A DNA stretch of 64,000 nucleotides, taken from Streptomyces sp. (lineage in GTDB: Bacteria > Actinomycetota > Actinomycetes > Streptomycetales > Streptomycetaceae). The notes below the pieces were generated by a model, which was not told where the DNA came from, searched no databases, and saw only the letters and a list, made by a program, of their open reading frames with translations. The stretch is from the NCBI RefSeq assembly GCF_019510245.1, contig NZ_JAEKKT010000140.1:114366-178365 (forward strand). Direction: 5' to 3'. Of this stretch, positions 1 to 8,689 are shown in pieces. How positions within the stretch are numbered: position 1 is the first letter of the stretch; the number at the start of each line of letters is the position of its first letter. The translations under genes were made by a program, and so were the position numbers.

Positions 1-1045
1 GTGTCCCGAACCCTGCTGTGCGGCCGCGTGGTCCGAGAACCCGCAGGGCTGCGGCGAGTTCGTCGACCGCTGGGAAGCAGTCCTGCACATGTGCGGAGCC
101 GGCCGGCCGGTTCGCCGGGCCGCCTTCGTACCTCTCCTCGCACTGTTCGGATGCACAGGCCGTTCCCACGGTGAGCTGGTGCCGGAGAGCCCGGATCCGC
201 TGCGCGAGCCGCTGTCGCGCCGTCCGTTCCGCCAGATCGTGGCGGGCCGCCGGTGTGCGGACCGCGCGGACCGTGAGTACGGCCAAGCGCTGCGCGGCCA
301 CCTCCACACGACCAAGGTGCCGCAGCAGGGCCTCGGTGCCCTCGTCGACGGCGCGCTCGTCGAGAAAGTCCTCGATCAGCAGCACGGATGCGTGCAGTCT
401 GTCGAGGCGGTCCTGCAACAAGTGGCTCAGAGTGCCGTCGTCCTGCCCGGTGGCGACCATCGAGGCCGTGTCCCGCAGGACGTCGTGCAGACGCACGTCG
501 AATGCGTGCCGCAGCCGCCTCAGAGCTCCGGCCGCCGTGATGGGGCCGGCGCAGTACCACACGGTCGTGACGGCCCCGAAAGCCACAAGTACCGATGCCC
601 CGAGTTGCGGAAGCTGGTCTGCTCGGGCCTGGATGAATTGAGACAGCAGGAAGGCCATGAAACCGAAGATCCCCAGGCCCAGCCCTCGTGGGCCGAACCG
701 GCGGGCCTGAACGGCGAGGTAGATCACCACCAGAAAGATCAGCTTGGCTGCCGTCGGGTACGGCGTCAGCACGGCTCCGGCGGCCAGGGACGCGAGAGAG
801 AGCGGGGCGCCGAGTCCGAGGGTGATGAGCTGGTTGCGCGGATGCAGGTCGCTGATCGCCAGTGACGTCGTCATCGCGGTGAAACCGCCGACCACCAGCG
901 CCGTTTCGGGCGCTCGGAGCGCTGTCAGCACGGCAAGGGCCGCGGCTGAGCCGAGCACGGCGCGCATCGCGGAGGTCAGACGTATGAGCCCGGGGTCAAA
1001 GGCGGCGAAGCGGTCCCACAGCGATGCCGTTGCCCTTGCCACCAT
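1..1045 (-). CDS. FUSC/aromatic-acid-exporter-like membrane protein, C-terminal end beyond window
   Basis: Reading the minus strand from the ATG at 1045-1043 gives an open frame of 348 codons with no stop down to base 1, so the 3' end lies off the window. A GGAG-type ribosome site lies about 6 bases before the ATG. The first 165 residues contain about six hydrophobic stretches (residues 30-45, 50-60, 75-92, 98-115, 122-138, 148-165). They are followed by a soluble, Arg/Leu-rich helical part with short coiled-coil character. This layout (N-terminal 6-TM bundle then a cytoplasmic helical domain) resembles the FUSC/ArAE family of putative aromatic acid exporters. Substrate cannot be told. It is divergent from the LuxR-type gene to its right. 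Family assignment is by architecture only, so moderate confidence; being a real gene is well supported by GC3 and RBS. Confidence 0.6.
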   Translation of the reverse strand, partial: MVARATASLWDRFAAFDPGLIRLTSAMRAVLGSAAALAVLTALRAPETALVVGGFTAMTTSLAISDLHPRNQLITLGLGAPLSLASLAAGAVLTPYPTAAKLIFLVVIYLAVQARRFGPRGLGLGIFGFMAFLLSQFIQARADQLPQLGASVLVAFGAVTTVWYCAGPITAAGALRRLRHAFDVRLHDVLRDTASMVATGQDDGTLSHLLQDRLDRLHASVLLIEDFLDERAVDEGTEALLRHLGRVEVAAQRLAVLTVRAVRTPAARHDLAERTARQRLAQRIRALRHQLTVGTACASEQCEERYEGGPANRPAGSAHVQDCFPAVDELAAALRVLGPRGRTAGFGT

Positions 1046-1781
1046 GGTGATCTCCGTAGGTCCTTTCGCGTGTGCACGACCGTGAGGGGTGTCTCGAGGT
1101 TCTGGCCGGCCACCGCCCGCGTCGCCAGTCTCGGTGCGCGGAGGTTCCGTCCGGTATGCGTCAGGTGACTGCTCTCGGAGGTTCTGCGGCACGCAGGCGG
1201 AGAACCGTGGCGTAGTCACGGTGGCCTGGACGGTGAAACGAGACAAGGCGTCCGTTGTCGGCGTTGGCGACGGCGCGGCGCCGCCGTCGAGCCGCAGGTT
1301 TCCGCGCCCCGCGCGTTCGCTCGGGTCGTTCGCCCGTTCAAGAGCTGCCTCGTGGGCCTGCTTCCGGATCGGCCATGCCCTCGACTACGTGGAAGTGGCG
1401 TACAAGCCGACCGCATGGCGTAAGGAACCCGAGTCCGACCAGCCACGAGCGTCCAGTGACCATGACAGGGCCTTCCGGTTGGGATGTACGGCCTACGCGA
1501 TCCCCCGTCTTCGATGGCACGACACCACCGGCGGCGCACGGCCGTTCCTGCCCGCCGACCCGGAAAGGCGCGGCCGTGCCTGCTTCACGATTCTGTGGCT
1601 GGACGAACAGCCGGGGTATGCGTCACGTGACTGCATCGGCGCTGTTCGTGCACAGGGGTGGGGCGTATACGTCTGCCGGTTGTCCGGCCGCTCTCGAGCG
1701 GGTTCGACACCGCTCCTGCGGGCGCTGCGGCTGTTCCCCCACGCTAGTGTCTGGGGGGTATCTCGATTCCTTGGAGCATCC
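1046..1781. other. 736-bp intergenic region between divergent genes
   Basis: An open frame on the plus strand runs in phase with the LuxR gene from about 1089, but its translation is Arg/Ser/Pro/Trp-rich, has no recognisable domain and shows no GC3 bias. I treat it as upstream non-coding DNA holding the promoters of the two divergent genes. No clear operator or hairpin was seen. Confidence 0.45.
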
Positions 1782-4616
1782 GTGGAAAACGATGGAAGGG
1801 CCCGTGGGGACCAGTCCTCGATGCGGAATTCCGGTCTGGCGGTGGTGGGCCGAGAAACCGAGACCGCAGAAATCATCCGGCGTGTGGGCGCTGACCGGTC
1901 CCACAGCGACGTGTTGATCGTCACGGGTGATCCCGGTGCCGGAAAGAGCACGCTGCTCGGCCTCGCGGCCGATCGCGCACGGGGTGCGGGTGGCCGAGTG
2001 CTGCGGGCGGTGGGGAGCGAATCCGAGGCGCACCTTGGATTCGCCGGTCTTCATCAGATGCTGCGCCCGGTACTCGGTGAAGCGGAGGGACTGCCGTCGC
2101 GGCAGCGCTCCGCGCTCCGTGCCGTCCTGGGGCTCGAAGAGTGTGCGGAGACTCCCGACGCGATGCTCGTCGGTCTGGCGGTTCTGACCTTGTTGTCGGA
2201 CCTGGCGGAAACCGCCCCGCTGCTGGTGGTGGTCGACGACGCCCAGTGGATCGACCGTGGATCACTGGACGTTCTCTCCTTCGTGGCGCGACGCATGGAC
2301 AGCGAGCCCGTCACGCTGCTTGTCGGAGTCCGCACCGCGGACGCGCTGCCCGGCTTCGACAAGGGATACGAGCGCCTTGAACTCGGCCCGCTGGACGCCG
2401 AGGCGGCCAACCGGCTGCTGGACCGGCAGCCCACGCCGCCCACCGGCCGAACCCGGGTGCGAATCCTCGAGGAGGCGGCCGGCAACCCGCTGGCCCTGGT
2501 GGAACTCGCCCACGCCACCGCGATCCTGCACCCCGAGGGCAGTGGCGTGGAGGGCCCGCTGCCGGTCACCGACCGACTGGAGCGGATCTTCGCGGGGCAC
2601 GCGGCGGACCTGCCAGAACCGACCCGCCGCATCCTGCTGCTGCTCGCGGCCGCCGACGCGGCGGACGCTCAGGCGGCGGCCGTGGGACTTCCCGAGGTGG
2701 ACGACGAGGCATGGGTACCCGCGGACCGGGCCGGTCTGGTACGCCAGGACGGGGCCGGGATCTCCTTCCGTCACCCGCTCGTCCGCTCCGCCGTCTACCA
2801 TGCCGCGTCGTTCGAGGAACGCCGGCAGGCGCACCTCGCCCTCGGGGAGTTGCTGCGCGAGGAGCCCGACCGCCGCGCCTGGCACCTCGCCGCCGCGACC
2901 ATACGCCCTGACCAGGACGTGTCGGCCGCCCTGCAGCAGACGGCCGACCGAGCCCGGCGCCGGGGTGGCTTCGCGGCCGCTGCCGCGGCCCAGGAGCGCG
3001 CCGCGGAACTCAGCCCGCGCCGCGAGGACCGGGCGCGCCTGCTGACCGAAGCCGCTGCCACCGCCGTCTTCACCGGTCAGCTCGGCTGGGTGGAACACCT
3101 GGCCGCCGCAGTCCGCGAGTGCACCGACGACCAGGCACTGCTGAGCAAGGCCGCGCTGGCCACCGGACAGCTCATGTCCCTGGGCCCCCATCACACAGCA
3201 GCCTTCGCCCTGCTCATGCGTGTCGCCGACGAGGCGGCGGACGCCCGGTCGCCCCTCGTACTCGACGCGCTGGCCGCGGCGGCCGTGGTCCGTTACTACT
3301 CGGGCGAGGAGTCCCAACAGCGACAGATCCAGAGCCTGCTCTCCCGCATGCCCGACGATGCCGCCAGAGCGGCCCTGCACGTCTGGGTACTGGCCATATC
3401 CGACCCCAGCAGCGCAGGAGCCTCCCTCGCACCGGTGCTGCCCGGGCTCATCGCCGAGGCCAAGGGCGACGCCAGTCGCCTGACCGCACTGGCCATCGTC
3501 GCCTGGCTGCTGGACCAGACCACCCTCGCCGCCAGGACCTTCGACGAGGCATTCGACCAGTGGCAGGCCCGTGGACAGCTCCCGGACGGACTGGGATGCG
3601 CGGCGGGCTGGACCCGCCTGGAGCAGGGCCGATGGGCCGAGGCCCGCTCGGTGGCCGCCGACATCGCGGCAATGGCATCGTCGGCCGGACTCGACCACGC
3701 CGAGGCGTGTGCCCAGGCACTCGACGCCACGGTGCTCGCCCTGCTCGGCGAGCCGGCCGACGCGCGACGGAGAGCCGAGCAGGCGCTGGCCCTTGTCGAC
3801 CCGCTGGAAAGCCGCTCCGTCGCGGTCTTCGCGCGTCGGGCCCTGGGCCTGGCGGCGGTGGCCGACGGCGACTACGACACCGCGTACGCCCAGTTCCGCT
3901 CAGCGTTCACCGACGACGGCGATCCGGTTCACTACCACGTCTCCTACACCGTCCTGGCCGAACTCGCCGCGGCGGCCGTCCGCCGAGGCCGACAGGAGGA
4001 CGCCGCCGAACTGCTGGAACGATCGGCGCGGCGCCTGGGTACGGGCATGTCGGCACGGCTCACCGCACTGATCGACCGGGGCCGCGCCCTGCTCGCCGAA
4101 CCGGAGCACGCGGAACCGTACTTCCAGGCGGCACTGGCGGACATTACAGGTGAGCAGTGGCCGTTCGAGCGGGCGCAGACACGGCTCGACTACGGGGAAT
4201 GGCTCCGGCGGCGGCGCCGTATCGCCGAGGCCCGTCCGCTGCTGAGCGCCGCCCTGGAAACCTTCCAGCGGCTGGGCGCTCGGCCATGGATCGAGCGGGC
4301 CAAGGCAGAACTGCGCGCCGCCGGCATCGAGGCCGCCGGCAGCGTAGTGCCCAGTGCCTTCACCGAACTCAGCCCTCAGCAGCAGCAGATCGTCCAGCTC
4401 GCGGCCCGCGGCCTGACGAACCGTGAGATCGGAGAGAAACTGTTCCTCTCGCCGCGCACGGTCGGCTCCCACCTCTACCGGGTGTTCCCCAAACTGGGCA
4501 TCACCGCCCGCTCTCAGCTCCGCGACGTGGTCGAAGGCACCCTGTCGGGTGCCATCCCTCATGACCCATGTATGGGCGCGCGAGTACGCGTCTCGGCCCA
4601 ACACCACCGTCATTGA
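1782..4616 (+). CDS. Large ATP-binding LuxR-family transcriptional regulator (LAL type)
   Basis: About 944 residues when started at GTG 1782, chosen because GGAG lies 5 bases upstream. ATG 1821 is the alternative; a longer open frame extends further upstream but looks non-coding. Near residue 49 is a Walker A motif GDPGAGKST, and around residue 150 a hydrophobic stretch ending VVDDAQWID is the Walker B. A long helical, TPR-like middle follows (Ala/Leu/Arg-rich repeats). The last 60 residues carry a LuxR/GerE helix-turn-helix (QIVQLAARGLTNREIGEKL, then SPRTVGSHLYRVFPKLGI). Size and order match the LAL/MalT-like STAND regulators that often control secondary metabolism or sugar use in Streptomyces. 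Its target is not evident from neighbours. Confidence 0.9.
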   Translation: MENDGRARGDQSSMRNSGLAVVGRETETAEIIRRVGADRSHSDVLIVTGDPGAGKSTLLGLAADRARGAGGRVLRAVGSESEAHLGFAGLHQMLRPVLGEAEGLPSRQRSALRAVLGLEECAETPDAMLVGLAVLTLLSDLAETAPLLVVVDDAQWIDRGSLDVLSFVARRMDSEPVTLLVGVRTADALPGFDKGYERLELGPLDAEAANRLLDRQPTPPTGRTRVRILEEAAGNPLALVELAHATAILHPEGSGVEGPLPVTDRLERIFAGHAADLPEPTRRILLLLAAADAADAQAAAVGLPEVDDEAWVPADRAGLVRQDGAGISFRHPLVRSAVYHAASFEERRQAHLALGELLREEPDRRAWHLAAATIRPDQDVSAALQQTADRARRRGGFAAAAAAQERAAELSPRREDRARLLTEAAATAVFTGQLGWVEHLAAAVRECTDDQALLSKAALATGQLMSLGPHHTAAFALLMRVADEAADARSPLVLDALAAAAVVRYYSGEESQQRQIQSLLSRMPDDAARAALHVWVLAISDPSSAGASLAPVLPGLIAEAKGDASRLTALAIVAWLLDQTTLAARTFDEAFDQWQARGQLPDGLGCAAGWTRLEQGRWAEARSVAADIAAMASSAGLDHAEACAQALDATVLALLGEPADARRRAEQALALVDPLESRSVAVFARRALGLAAVADGDYDTAYAQFRSAFTDDGDPVHYHVSYTVLAELAAAAVRRGRQEDAAELLERSARRLGTGMSARLTALIDRGRALLAEPEHAEPYFQAALADITGEQWPFERAQTRLDYGEWLRRRRRIAEARPLLSAALETFQRLGARPWIERAKAELRAAGIEAAGSVVPSAFTELSPQQQQIVQLAARGLTNREIGEKLFLSPRTVGSHLYRVFPKLGITARSQLRDVVEGTLSGAIPHDPCMGARVRVSAQHHRH

Positions 4617-4769
4617 CGGTCCGGACGACGTGTTCGCCCAACTCGACTCCCTCGTTACCCTCCACGGGCGAGCTCACCTGGGCCTAACCGGCGGCCCGGG
4701 TGGCAACCGTCGGCGAACTGTCGCTTTCTCGCACTGCACGAAGCCTGTGTCGCAGCGCACTGCGCGGTA

Positions 4770-5177
4770 CCCGCCCTCGACGGTCACCTCGGTGCCGAGC
4801 ACGAGCGGACGCCCGACCCATCCCTTGCGGGACATCGTCGCCGGCCTGGTCGCCATCACCCGAACCGGCTACCGCGACCTGCTCAGCCCGATGCCGGACG
4901 CGGCCGCTCTCGGCCGCGCCGCCTCCTCACAGCGCTACACGTCATCGGCATTGTGGGGCGACAACGTACTGCTCATCGACGACACCTGGACCACCGGCAA
5001 CCACGCCCAGACCGCGGCGGAAGCTCTGAAGTCGGCCGGCGCGGGGAGCGTGGCAGTCGTCGCCCTCGGACGCCATCTCAACACCAGGTACGGCGACATG
5101 GCCACGCATGTCGAGCAGCACGACTTCGGAGCTTCTCGTGGGACGTCTGCGCGCTGCGGCGCTGGAACCACGCCTGA
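4770..5177 (+). pseudogene. Phosphoribosyltransferase-like gene, 5'-eroded and frameshifted
   Basis: One plus frame encodes VTSVPSTSGRPTHPL, a spacer, then VLLIDDTWTTGNHAQTAA, the PRPP-binding loop typical of ComF/PurF-type phosphoribosyltransferases, then VVALGRHLN. Around 5130 the reading switches by one base to a frame encoding SFSWDVCALRRW before a TGA at 5175-5177. That tail fits the expected C-terminus of these Streptomyces proteins. No convincing start or conserved N-terminus is present between the LuxR gene and 4770. I read it as a decayed gene; a sequencing error could explain the frameshift but not the missing start. It is convergent with a small XRE-type gene, a common partner for this family in actinomycetes. 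Confidence 0.6.
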
Positions 5178-5190
5178 GGCGCGGCTGAGG

Positions 5191-5562
5191 TCACCTCTTA
5201 TGAAGCGGTGCCCTACCTGAAGCGGCGGCTCTGACCGCGGACGGTCCCGGCCAGAGCTGAAAGTCGAGGGCGTCCTCGAGGCGGGTGAGAGTGCCGATGT
5301 CCGGCAGGACGTCACCGTTGAGAACGCGGGCGACAGTGGAGTGAGCGACGCAGGCGGTCTCAGCCAGGCTCCTCAGGGACAGGCCACGTGATCGCATCAT
5401 CCTATTCAAGTCGCGGGCGAGCAACAGGCCGCAGTGTGCGCTCAGCGGTGCGTCAGCAGCGAGGATCACCTCGGGCCAGGTGCCGTCCGCTACATAAAAC
5501 AGTGGGTACTTGTCGTTGTTACTGCGCGGCATGTTCCGATCGTGCCACGCGGCAAAGATCAC
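5191..5562 (-). CDS. Small XRE-family helix-turn-helix protein
   Basis: 123 residues from GTG at 5562; an internal ATG at 5532 would give 113 residues and neither start has a strong ribosome site. Residues about 47-95 form an XRE-like HTH: LARDLNRMMRSRGLSLRSLAE, then STVARVLNGDVLPDIGTLTRLEDAL, where helix 3 and the following helix are clearly recognisable. The short N-terminal part (PLFYVADGTWPEVILAADAP) and Pro/Ala-rich tail are not recognised. It lies tail to tail with the phosphoribosyltransferase remnant, 14 bases apart. Likely a DNA-binding regulator; target unknown. Confidence 0.75.
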   Translation of the reverse strand: MIFAAWHDRNMPRSNNDKYPLFYVADGTWPEVILAADAPLSAHCGLLLARDLNRMMRSRGLSLRSLAETACVAHSTVARVLNGDVLPDIGTLTRLEDALDFQLWPGPSAVRAAASGRAPLHKR

Positions 5563-5952
5563 TTCGGCAGGCCCGCGGGCTGTCGTGGCGTGCCACGGCC
5601 GCCCAGGACCGCCGGGCTCGACCGGGCTCTCTGCGCGGCGTCTGGCGCCACCTTCCGCGTCCTGTTTGCTCTGCGGTCAGCTGCCGCCGCCCGAGGGCGC
5701 TCCGGCGCCGCCCTCGCTCTGGCACCCATGATTCACGGTAAAGGCCGTGCCAGACGGGACAGTTGGGATGACGTCACTCTGGCGATACGCCAACTCCCCT
5801 AAAGCTAAACAGAACCAAGTTTTACGAACGGATCCCACAGTCCTGCACATGGCCTCATCTGCCACTCTCCAGTACATGACGAAACCTCAGATGCGTCTGG
5901 CTTCACGATGATTCGGGCAGTGAGTGCGCTCCGCTTCGAGGACAGGTAGGGT
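5563..5952. other. 390-bp gap without a supported gene
   Basis: Plus-strand open frames here have Arg/Ser/Ala-rich, domain-less translations. The last 150 bases are relatively AT-rich (for example around 5800-5830) and probably hold the promoter of the following gene. No hairpin or operator stands out. Confidence 0.3.
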
Positions 5953-6516
5953 GTGCCGCAAGTCGCTTCGGATGCGGATGAGGAGGGTGTGTTGAGCAAC
6001 GCGACCAGCGGGCCCACGCAGCCGCTCATCGCCCGACTGCGGCAGATCGCGGACGCCGAGCAGACCCGGTGGCAGCAGGCCGAAGCGGCCGTCGCCGAAG
6101 CCGAGCGGATCCTGCAGGAAGCACGCGAGGCTCAGCGTGTCGCGGCAGAGCGGCACGCCGCTGTCCTCGCGACGGTCGAAGCCGCCGAAGCCTACGCAGC
6201 CGATCTCGACCTCGCCGACACGCAGCACAAGGCCGCCGAGCCCCAATCAGACAGCGCACCCACGGCGGGACCGACGACGCCAGCGGGTCCGAAACCCCGA
6301 TCAGTCATGCATCTGATCGTGAAGACTCTGGAGCTGGACAAAGCCACCGAGCTCCACGCCATCTACGGGGATGTGCGGCGCCTGCGGCCCGGAACCACCA
6401 ACAGTGCGGTCCGCTCAGCGCTGTCACAGCTGCACAAGAAGGGCTCCGTGGAGATCGTCAGTCGGAGCGTCTACCGTCTCCTGAAGCTTCCGGAGGACTA
6501 CCAGACGGACGGATAG
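5953..6516 (+). CDS. Coiled-coil protein with C-terminal winged-helix-like domain, function unknown
   Basis: 187 residues from GTG 5953. TTG 5992, which has a GGAGG 6 bases upstream, may be the true start and gives 174 residues. The first half (about residues 25-80) is an Ala/Glu/Arg-rich coiled coil (IARLRQIADAEQTRWQQAEA and onward). A Pro/Thr/Ala linker follows, and residues 118-180 look like a compact winged helix (VMHLIVKTLELDKATELHAI, then AVRSALSQLHKKGSVEIVS). This suggests a self-associating DNA-binding protein. I do not recognise a named family. A hairpin 40 bases after the stop may terminate it. Confidence 0.65.
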   Translation: MPQVASDADEEGVLSNATSGPTQPLIARLRQIADAEQTRWQQAEAAVAEAERILQEAREAQRVAAERHAAVLATVEAAEAYAADLDLADTQHKAAEPQSDSAPTAGPTTPAGPKPRSVMHLIVKTLELDKATELHAIYGDVRRLRPGTTNSAVRSALSQLHKKGSVEIVSRSVYRLLKLPEDYQTDG

Positions 6517-6555
6517 AGATCACAACGCATCCATCACCCTAGTGACGCGCACAAA

Positions 6556-6594
6556 GGCGCCGCCGGAATACTTGGTCGGTCTTCCAGCGGCGCC
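6556..6594 (+). terminator. Hairpin downstream of the coiled-coil gene
   Basis: GGCGCCGC at 6556-6563 pairs perfectly with GCGGCGCC at 6587-6594 across a 23-base loop. It lies 40 bases after the stop at 6516, a plausible factor-independent or processing terminator; there is no U tract. Confidence 0.4.
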
Positions 6595-6819
6595 CGCGAC
6601 GCGTCAGCTGAGGGCCCACGCATCGGATCCACCCTAAGGCATGCCCGCCCGTTCGTGCAGCGCCATGCCCGCTCGTCCGAGCCAGGCCCTCGCTAGGAAA
6701 TCCCTGCATTCGCGCACTATTTGAGGGCCCAAAATGACTCTTTTCCTACCGTCCCGTGACGACGGTCTCGGCATAGCGGTTCCCACCCCGTCCGCCTGCG
6801 CACCGGCGGGAGGCAGCCG

Positions 6820-7408
6820 GTGACCATCGCTGGATCCCAGCAACTGAACGCGCTCCCCACCGAGCGCCTCACTCCGCGCCGCCAGCTCGCGGTGGTCGAC
6901 GCCATCGCCGACCTCGGCGGCCCGGATTGCCGCCCCGTAACTGCCAAGGCTCTTGCCGCCAGACTCGGTATTACGCCGAAGACCATCAGCAGAGCGACCG
7001 GGTTCCTCACGCACGCAGGGATCCTCCGTCCCGGCCGGGGCGCATGGGCCGTGACCGAGCTCGGGTACTCCTTGGCCCGGCTGCGGTCCACCCGAACTTG
7101 CCGCCCATCTGTGCGCCGACCGGCCCGGGCCGGTCGAGCGTGGACTGTATCTGACGGAATGGATGACGTACGCCCTGCTGATCGAGCGTGACGAGCAGGG
7201 ACGTTTCACCCTGCCTGCCACGCAGCAGCCTGCGGCACCCTCCGGCCCGGGGCCCTCTGGCCCAATGGGGGTCCTCGACCCCTTGTTGAACGCGTCCGCT
7301 GAGCAGCTCTCCGCCCTGCCCGACGCTGAGTTCATCGCCCTGATGAGTGCCTACAGGACGGTCTTCGCGTCCCTCACGCCGACGATCCCGCGTCAGCCCG
7401 GCAGCTGA
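6820..7408 (+). pseudogene. Frameshifted winged-helix regulator
   Basis: The frame from GTG 6820 (GGGAGG about 9 bases before) encodes a clear winged helix: LTPRRQLAVVDAIADLGG, then LAARLGITPKTISRATGFLT, then GILRPGRGAWAVTELGYSLA. It then degenerates into Arg/Pro-rich sequence after about codon 88. The adjacent frame, open across 7095-7408, reads AAHLCADRPGPVERGLYLTE and continues through WMTYALLIERDEQGRF to a stop at 7406-7408, which is coherent protein sequence in phase with the first half after a one-base shift around 7080-7105. Together they would give about 195 residues. Either a real frameshift or a sequence error; the middle also looks shortened. Confidence 0.6.
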
Positions 7409-7419
7409 CCAGCGCTTAC

Positions 7420-7589
7420 CAAATGAGGGGTGCCTCGGGCCTGCATACGGCCCGCACCCCGGCATGCGCCCCTGCCCGTCCAGTCGTGCGATTCACCCCC
7501 TCATGCCGCGCTCGCTCGACCGCGGCGCACCGGAACGCCGGCGCGCCGTGATCACCCCTGCCCATGCGGCGTCATTCACCCCTTCACGC
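7420..7589 (+). repeat. Reiterated CACCCC-CATGC motif upstream of the integrase-like gene
   Basis: Four direct occurrences of a degenerate motif CACCCC-N(2-5)-CATGC or CACGC occur near 7456, 7493, 7553 and 7577. An inverted CACCCCTCAT lies at 7421-7430. Two copies are followed by CGCG/GGCG. Spacing is irregular (about 20-60 bases). They fill the 200 bases before the ATG at 7616, so binding sites for a regulator or for the recombination proteins encoded downstream are possible. Confidence 0.4.
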
Positions 7590-7615
7590 TCCTCCTGTTG
7601 CCACGGAGATCATCC

Positions 7616-8689
7616 ATGCCCAAGGTGTCGCATGTATGGAACACCACGATTTCAACCGTTTTGATCCCTCCGTTCGCGCATCCTGTTGTTCACGGATCAG
7701 AGCCGGTTGTGCTGGTGCCACCCCGGCGAAGGGCCCTCACAGTGGGAAGCGACCCCTCTCTCGCGTACGCGTTCGACCGTGTCCAGGACGCCTGGCAGAC
7801 CATGGCCGCATGCGGCGAGTTCACCGAGCAGACCCTCGACAAGTTCGGTCTGCTGCTCAAACGCTGCGAGCGCTATATGCAGCTGCGCGGCGTCGTCGTC
7901 CTCGGCGATGTCACCGCCGATCTGGCGGAGGACTTCGTCACCGCCCGCGGCCGCAGCCGCCACGGCCACGTCACCGACTCTGCGGCGGCCACGATGCGGC
8001 TACGCCGCTCGGTGGTCCGCACCGCCTACCGCACCCTGCGCGAACTCGGTCTGAGCGACACCGATCCCACCCGGGACATCGTCCTGCCCGCTCGTGCGAT
8101 CGGTGGTGTCCGGCCGCTGGCCGAGGACGAGGTCATCGACCTGCGCCACCGCGCCTCGTTCGTCACCCGCCCCAGCCGTCATGGAGCCGCCGCCGCGCTC
8201 GCGCTGGCCGGCGGTCACAGCGGGGAGATCGGGCACATCCGCGTACGAGACCTCGACGTCAACCGTCGCCGCGTGTGGATGCACGGCTCCACCAAGGTGG
8301 ACGCCCGCTGGTGCCCCCTGGACGACTGGAGCCTCAACGTCCTGACCAGCCGCGCCAAGTTCGTCAGCGCACGGCAGCTGCGCAAGGAGTCCGCGCCCAA
8401 CGCCCGCCTGGCCGTGTCCGACCGGCACGGCTCCGACGCCTACCTGCAGGCACGTGCCTGTGTCGCCCTGGGCGACCTCCTCAGGCGCATCGGTCTGGGT
8501 GACGAGGAGGACGTCAAACCGTCCTCGATCACCGCGTGGGCCGCGGTCGCGGAGTTCGAACGCACCGGGCGCATCGAGGACGCCGCCCGTCGCCTCGGCC
8601 TGCGCTCCCTGGATCGCGCCGCAGCGGTCGTCGGCCACACGTGGCGCACTCCCAGCGCTGAGGACGGGCAGGAGGCGGTCGGTGCCTGA
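7616..8689 (+). CDS. Tyrosine-recombinase-fold protein lacking canonical catalytic residues
   Basis: 357 residues from ATG 7616, which has GGAG 7 bases upstream; the longer open frame to 7430 runs through the repeat region and is not coding. Residues about 50-105 look like a SAM-like core-binding domain (AYAFDRVQDAWQTMAACGEF, LLLKRCERYMQLRG). Residues about 190-345 follow the integrase catalytic fold. At the box I position the sequence is LALAGGHSGEIGHIRVRDLD, with His where the first Arg nucleophile-assisting residue should be. The beta-hairpin Lys may be present (STKVDARW). The HxxR box is replaced by PSSITAWAAVAEF and the final region (RLGLRSLDRAAAVVGHTW) has no Tyr. So it is integrase-like but probably not a self-sufficient recombinase. 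The stop overlaps the next gene's start by 8 bases, so the two are likely co-translated. Confidence 0.7.
   Translation: MPKVSHVWNTTISTVLIPPFAHPVVHGSEPVVLVPPRRRALTVGSDPSLAYAFDRVQDAWQTMAACGEFTEQTLDKFGLLLKRCERYMQLRGVVVLGDVTADLAEDFVTARGRSRHGHVTDSAAATMRLRRSVVRTAYRTLRELGLSDTDPTRDIVLPARAIGGVRPLAEDEVIDLRHRASFVTRPSRHGAAAALALAGGHSGEIGHIRVRDLDVNRRRVWMHGSTKVDARWCPLDDWSLNVLTSRAKFVSARQLRKESAPNARLAVSDRHGSDAYLQARACVALGDLLRRIGLGDEEDVKPSSITAWAAVAEFERTGRIEDAARRLGLRSLDRAAAVVGHTWRTPSAEDGQEAVGA

Noticed and set aside
1089..1781. In-frame extension of the LuxR gene to a 1175-aa protein
   Set aside because: Translation is Arg/Ser/Trp-rich without domain or GC3 bias; GTG 1782 has a proper ribosome site just before the conserved start of the domain.
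2262..3698. 478-aa antisense ORF in the LuxR gene
   Set aside because: Gly/Gln/Val-rich shadow of a high-GC gene on the other strand, no domain.
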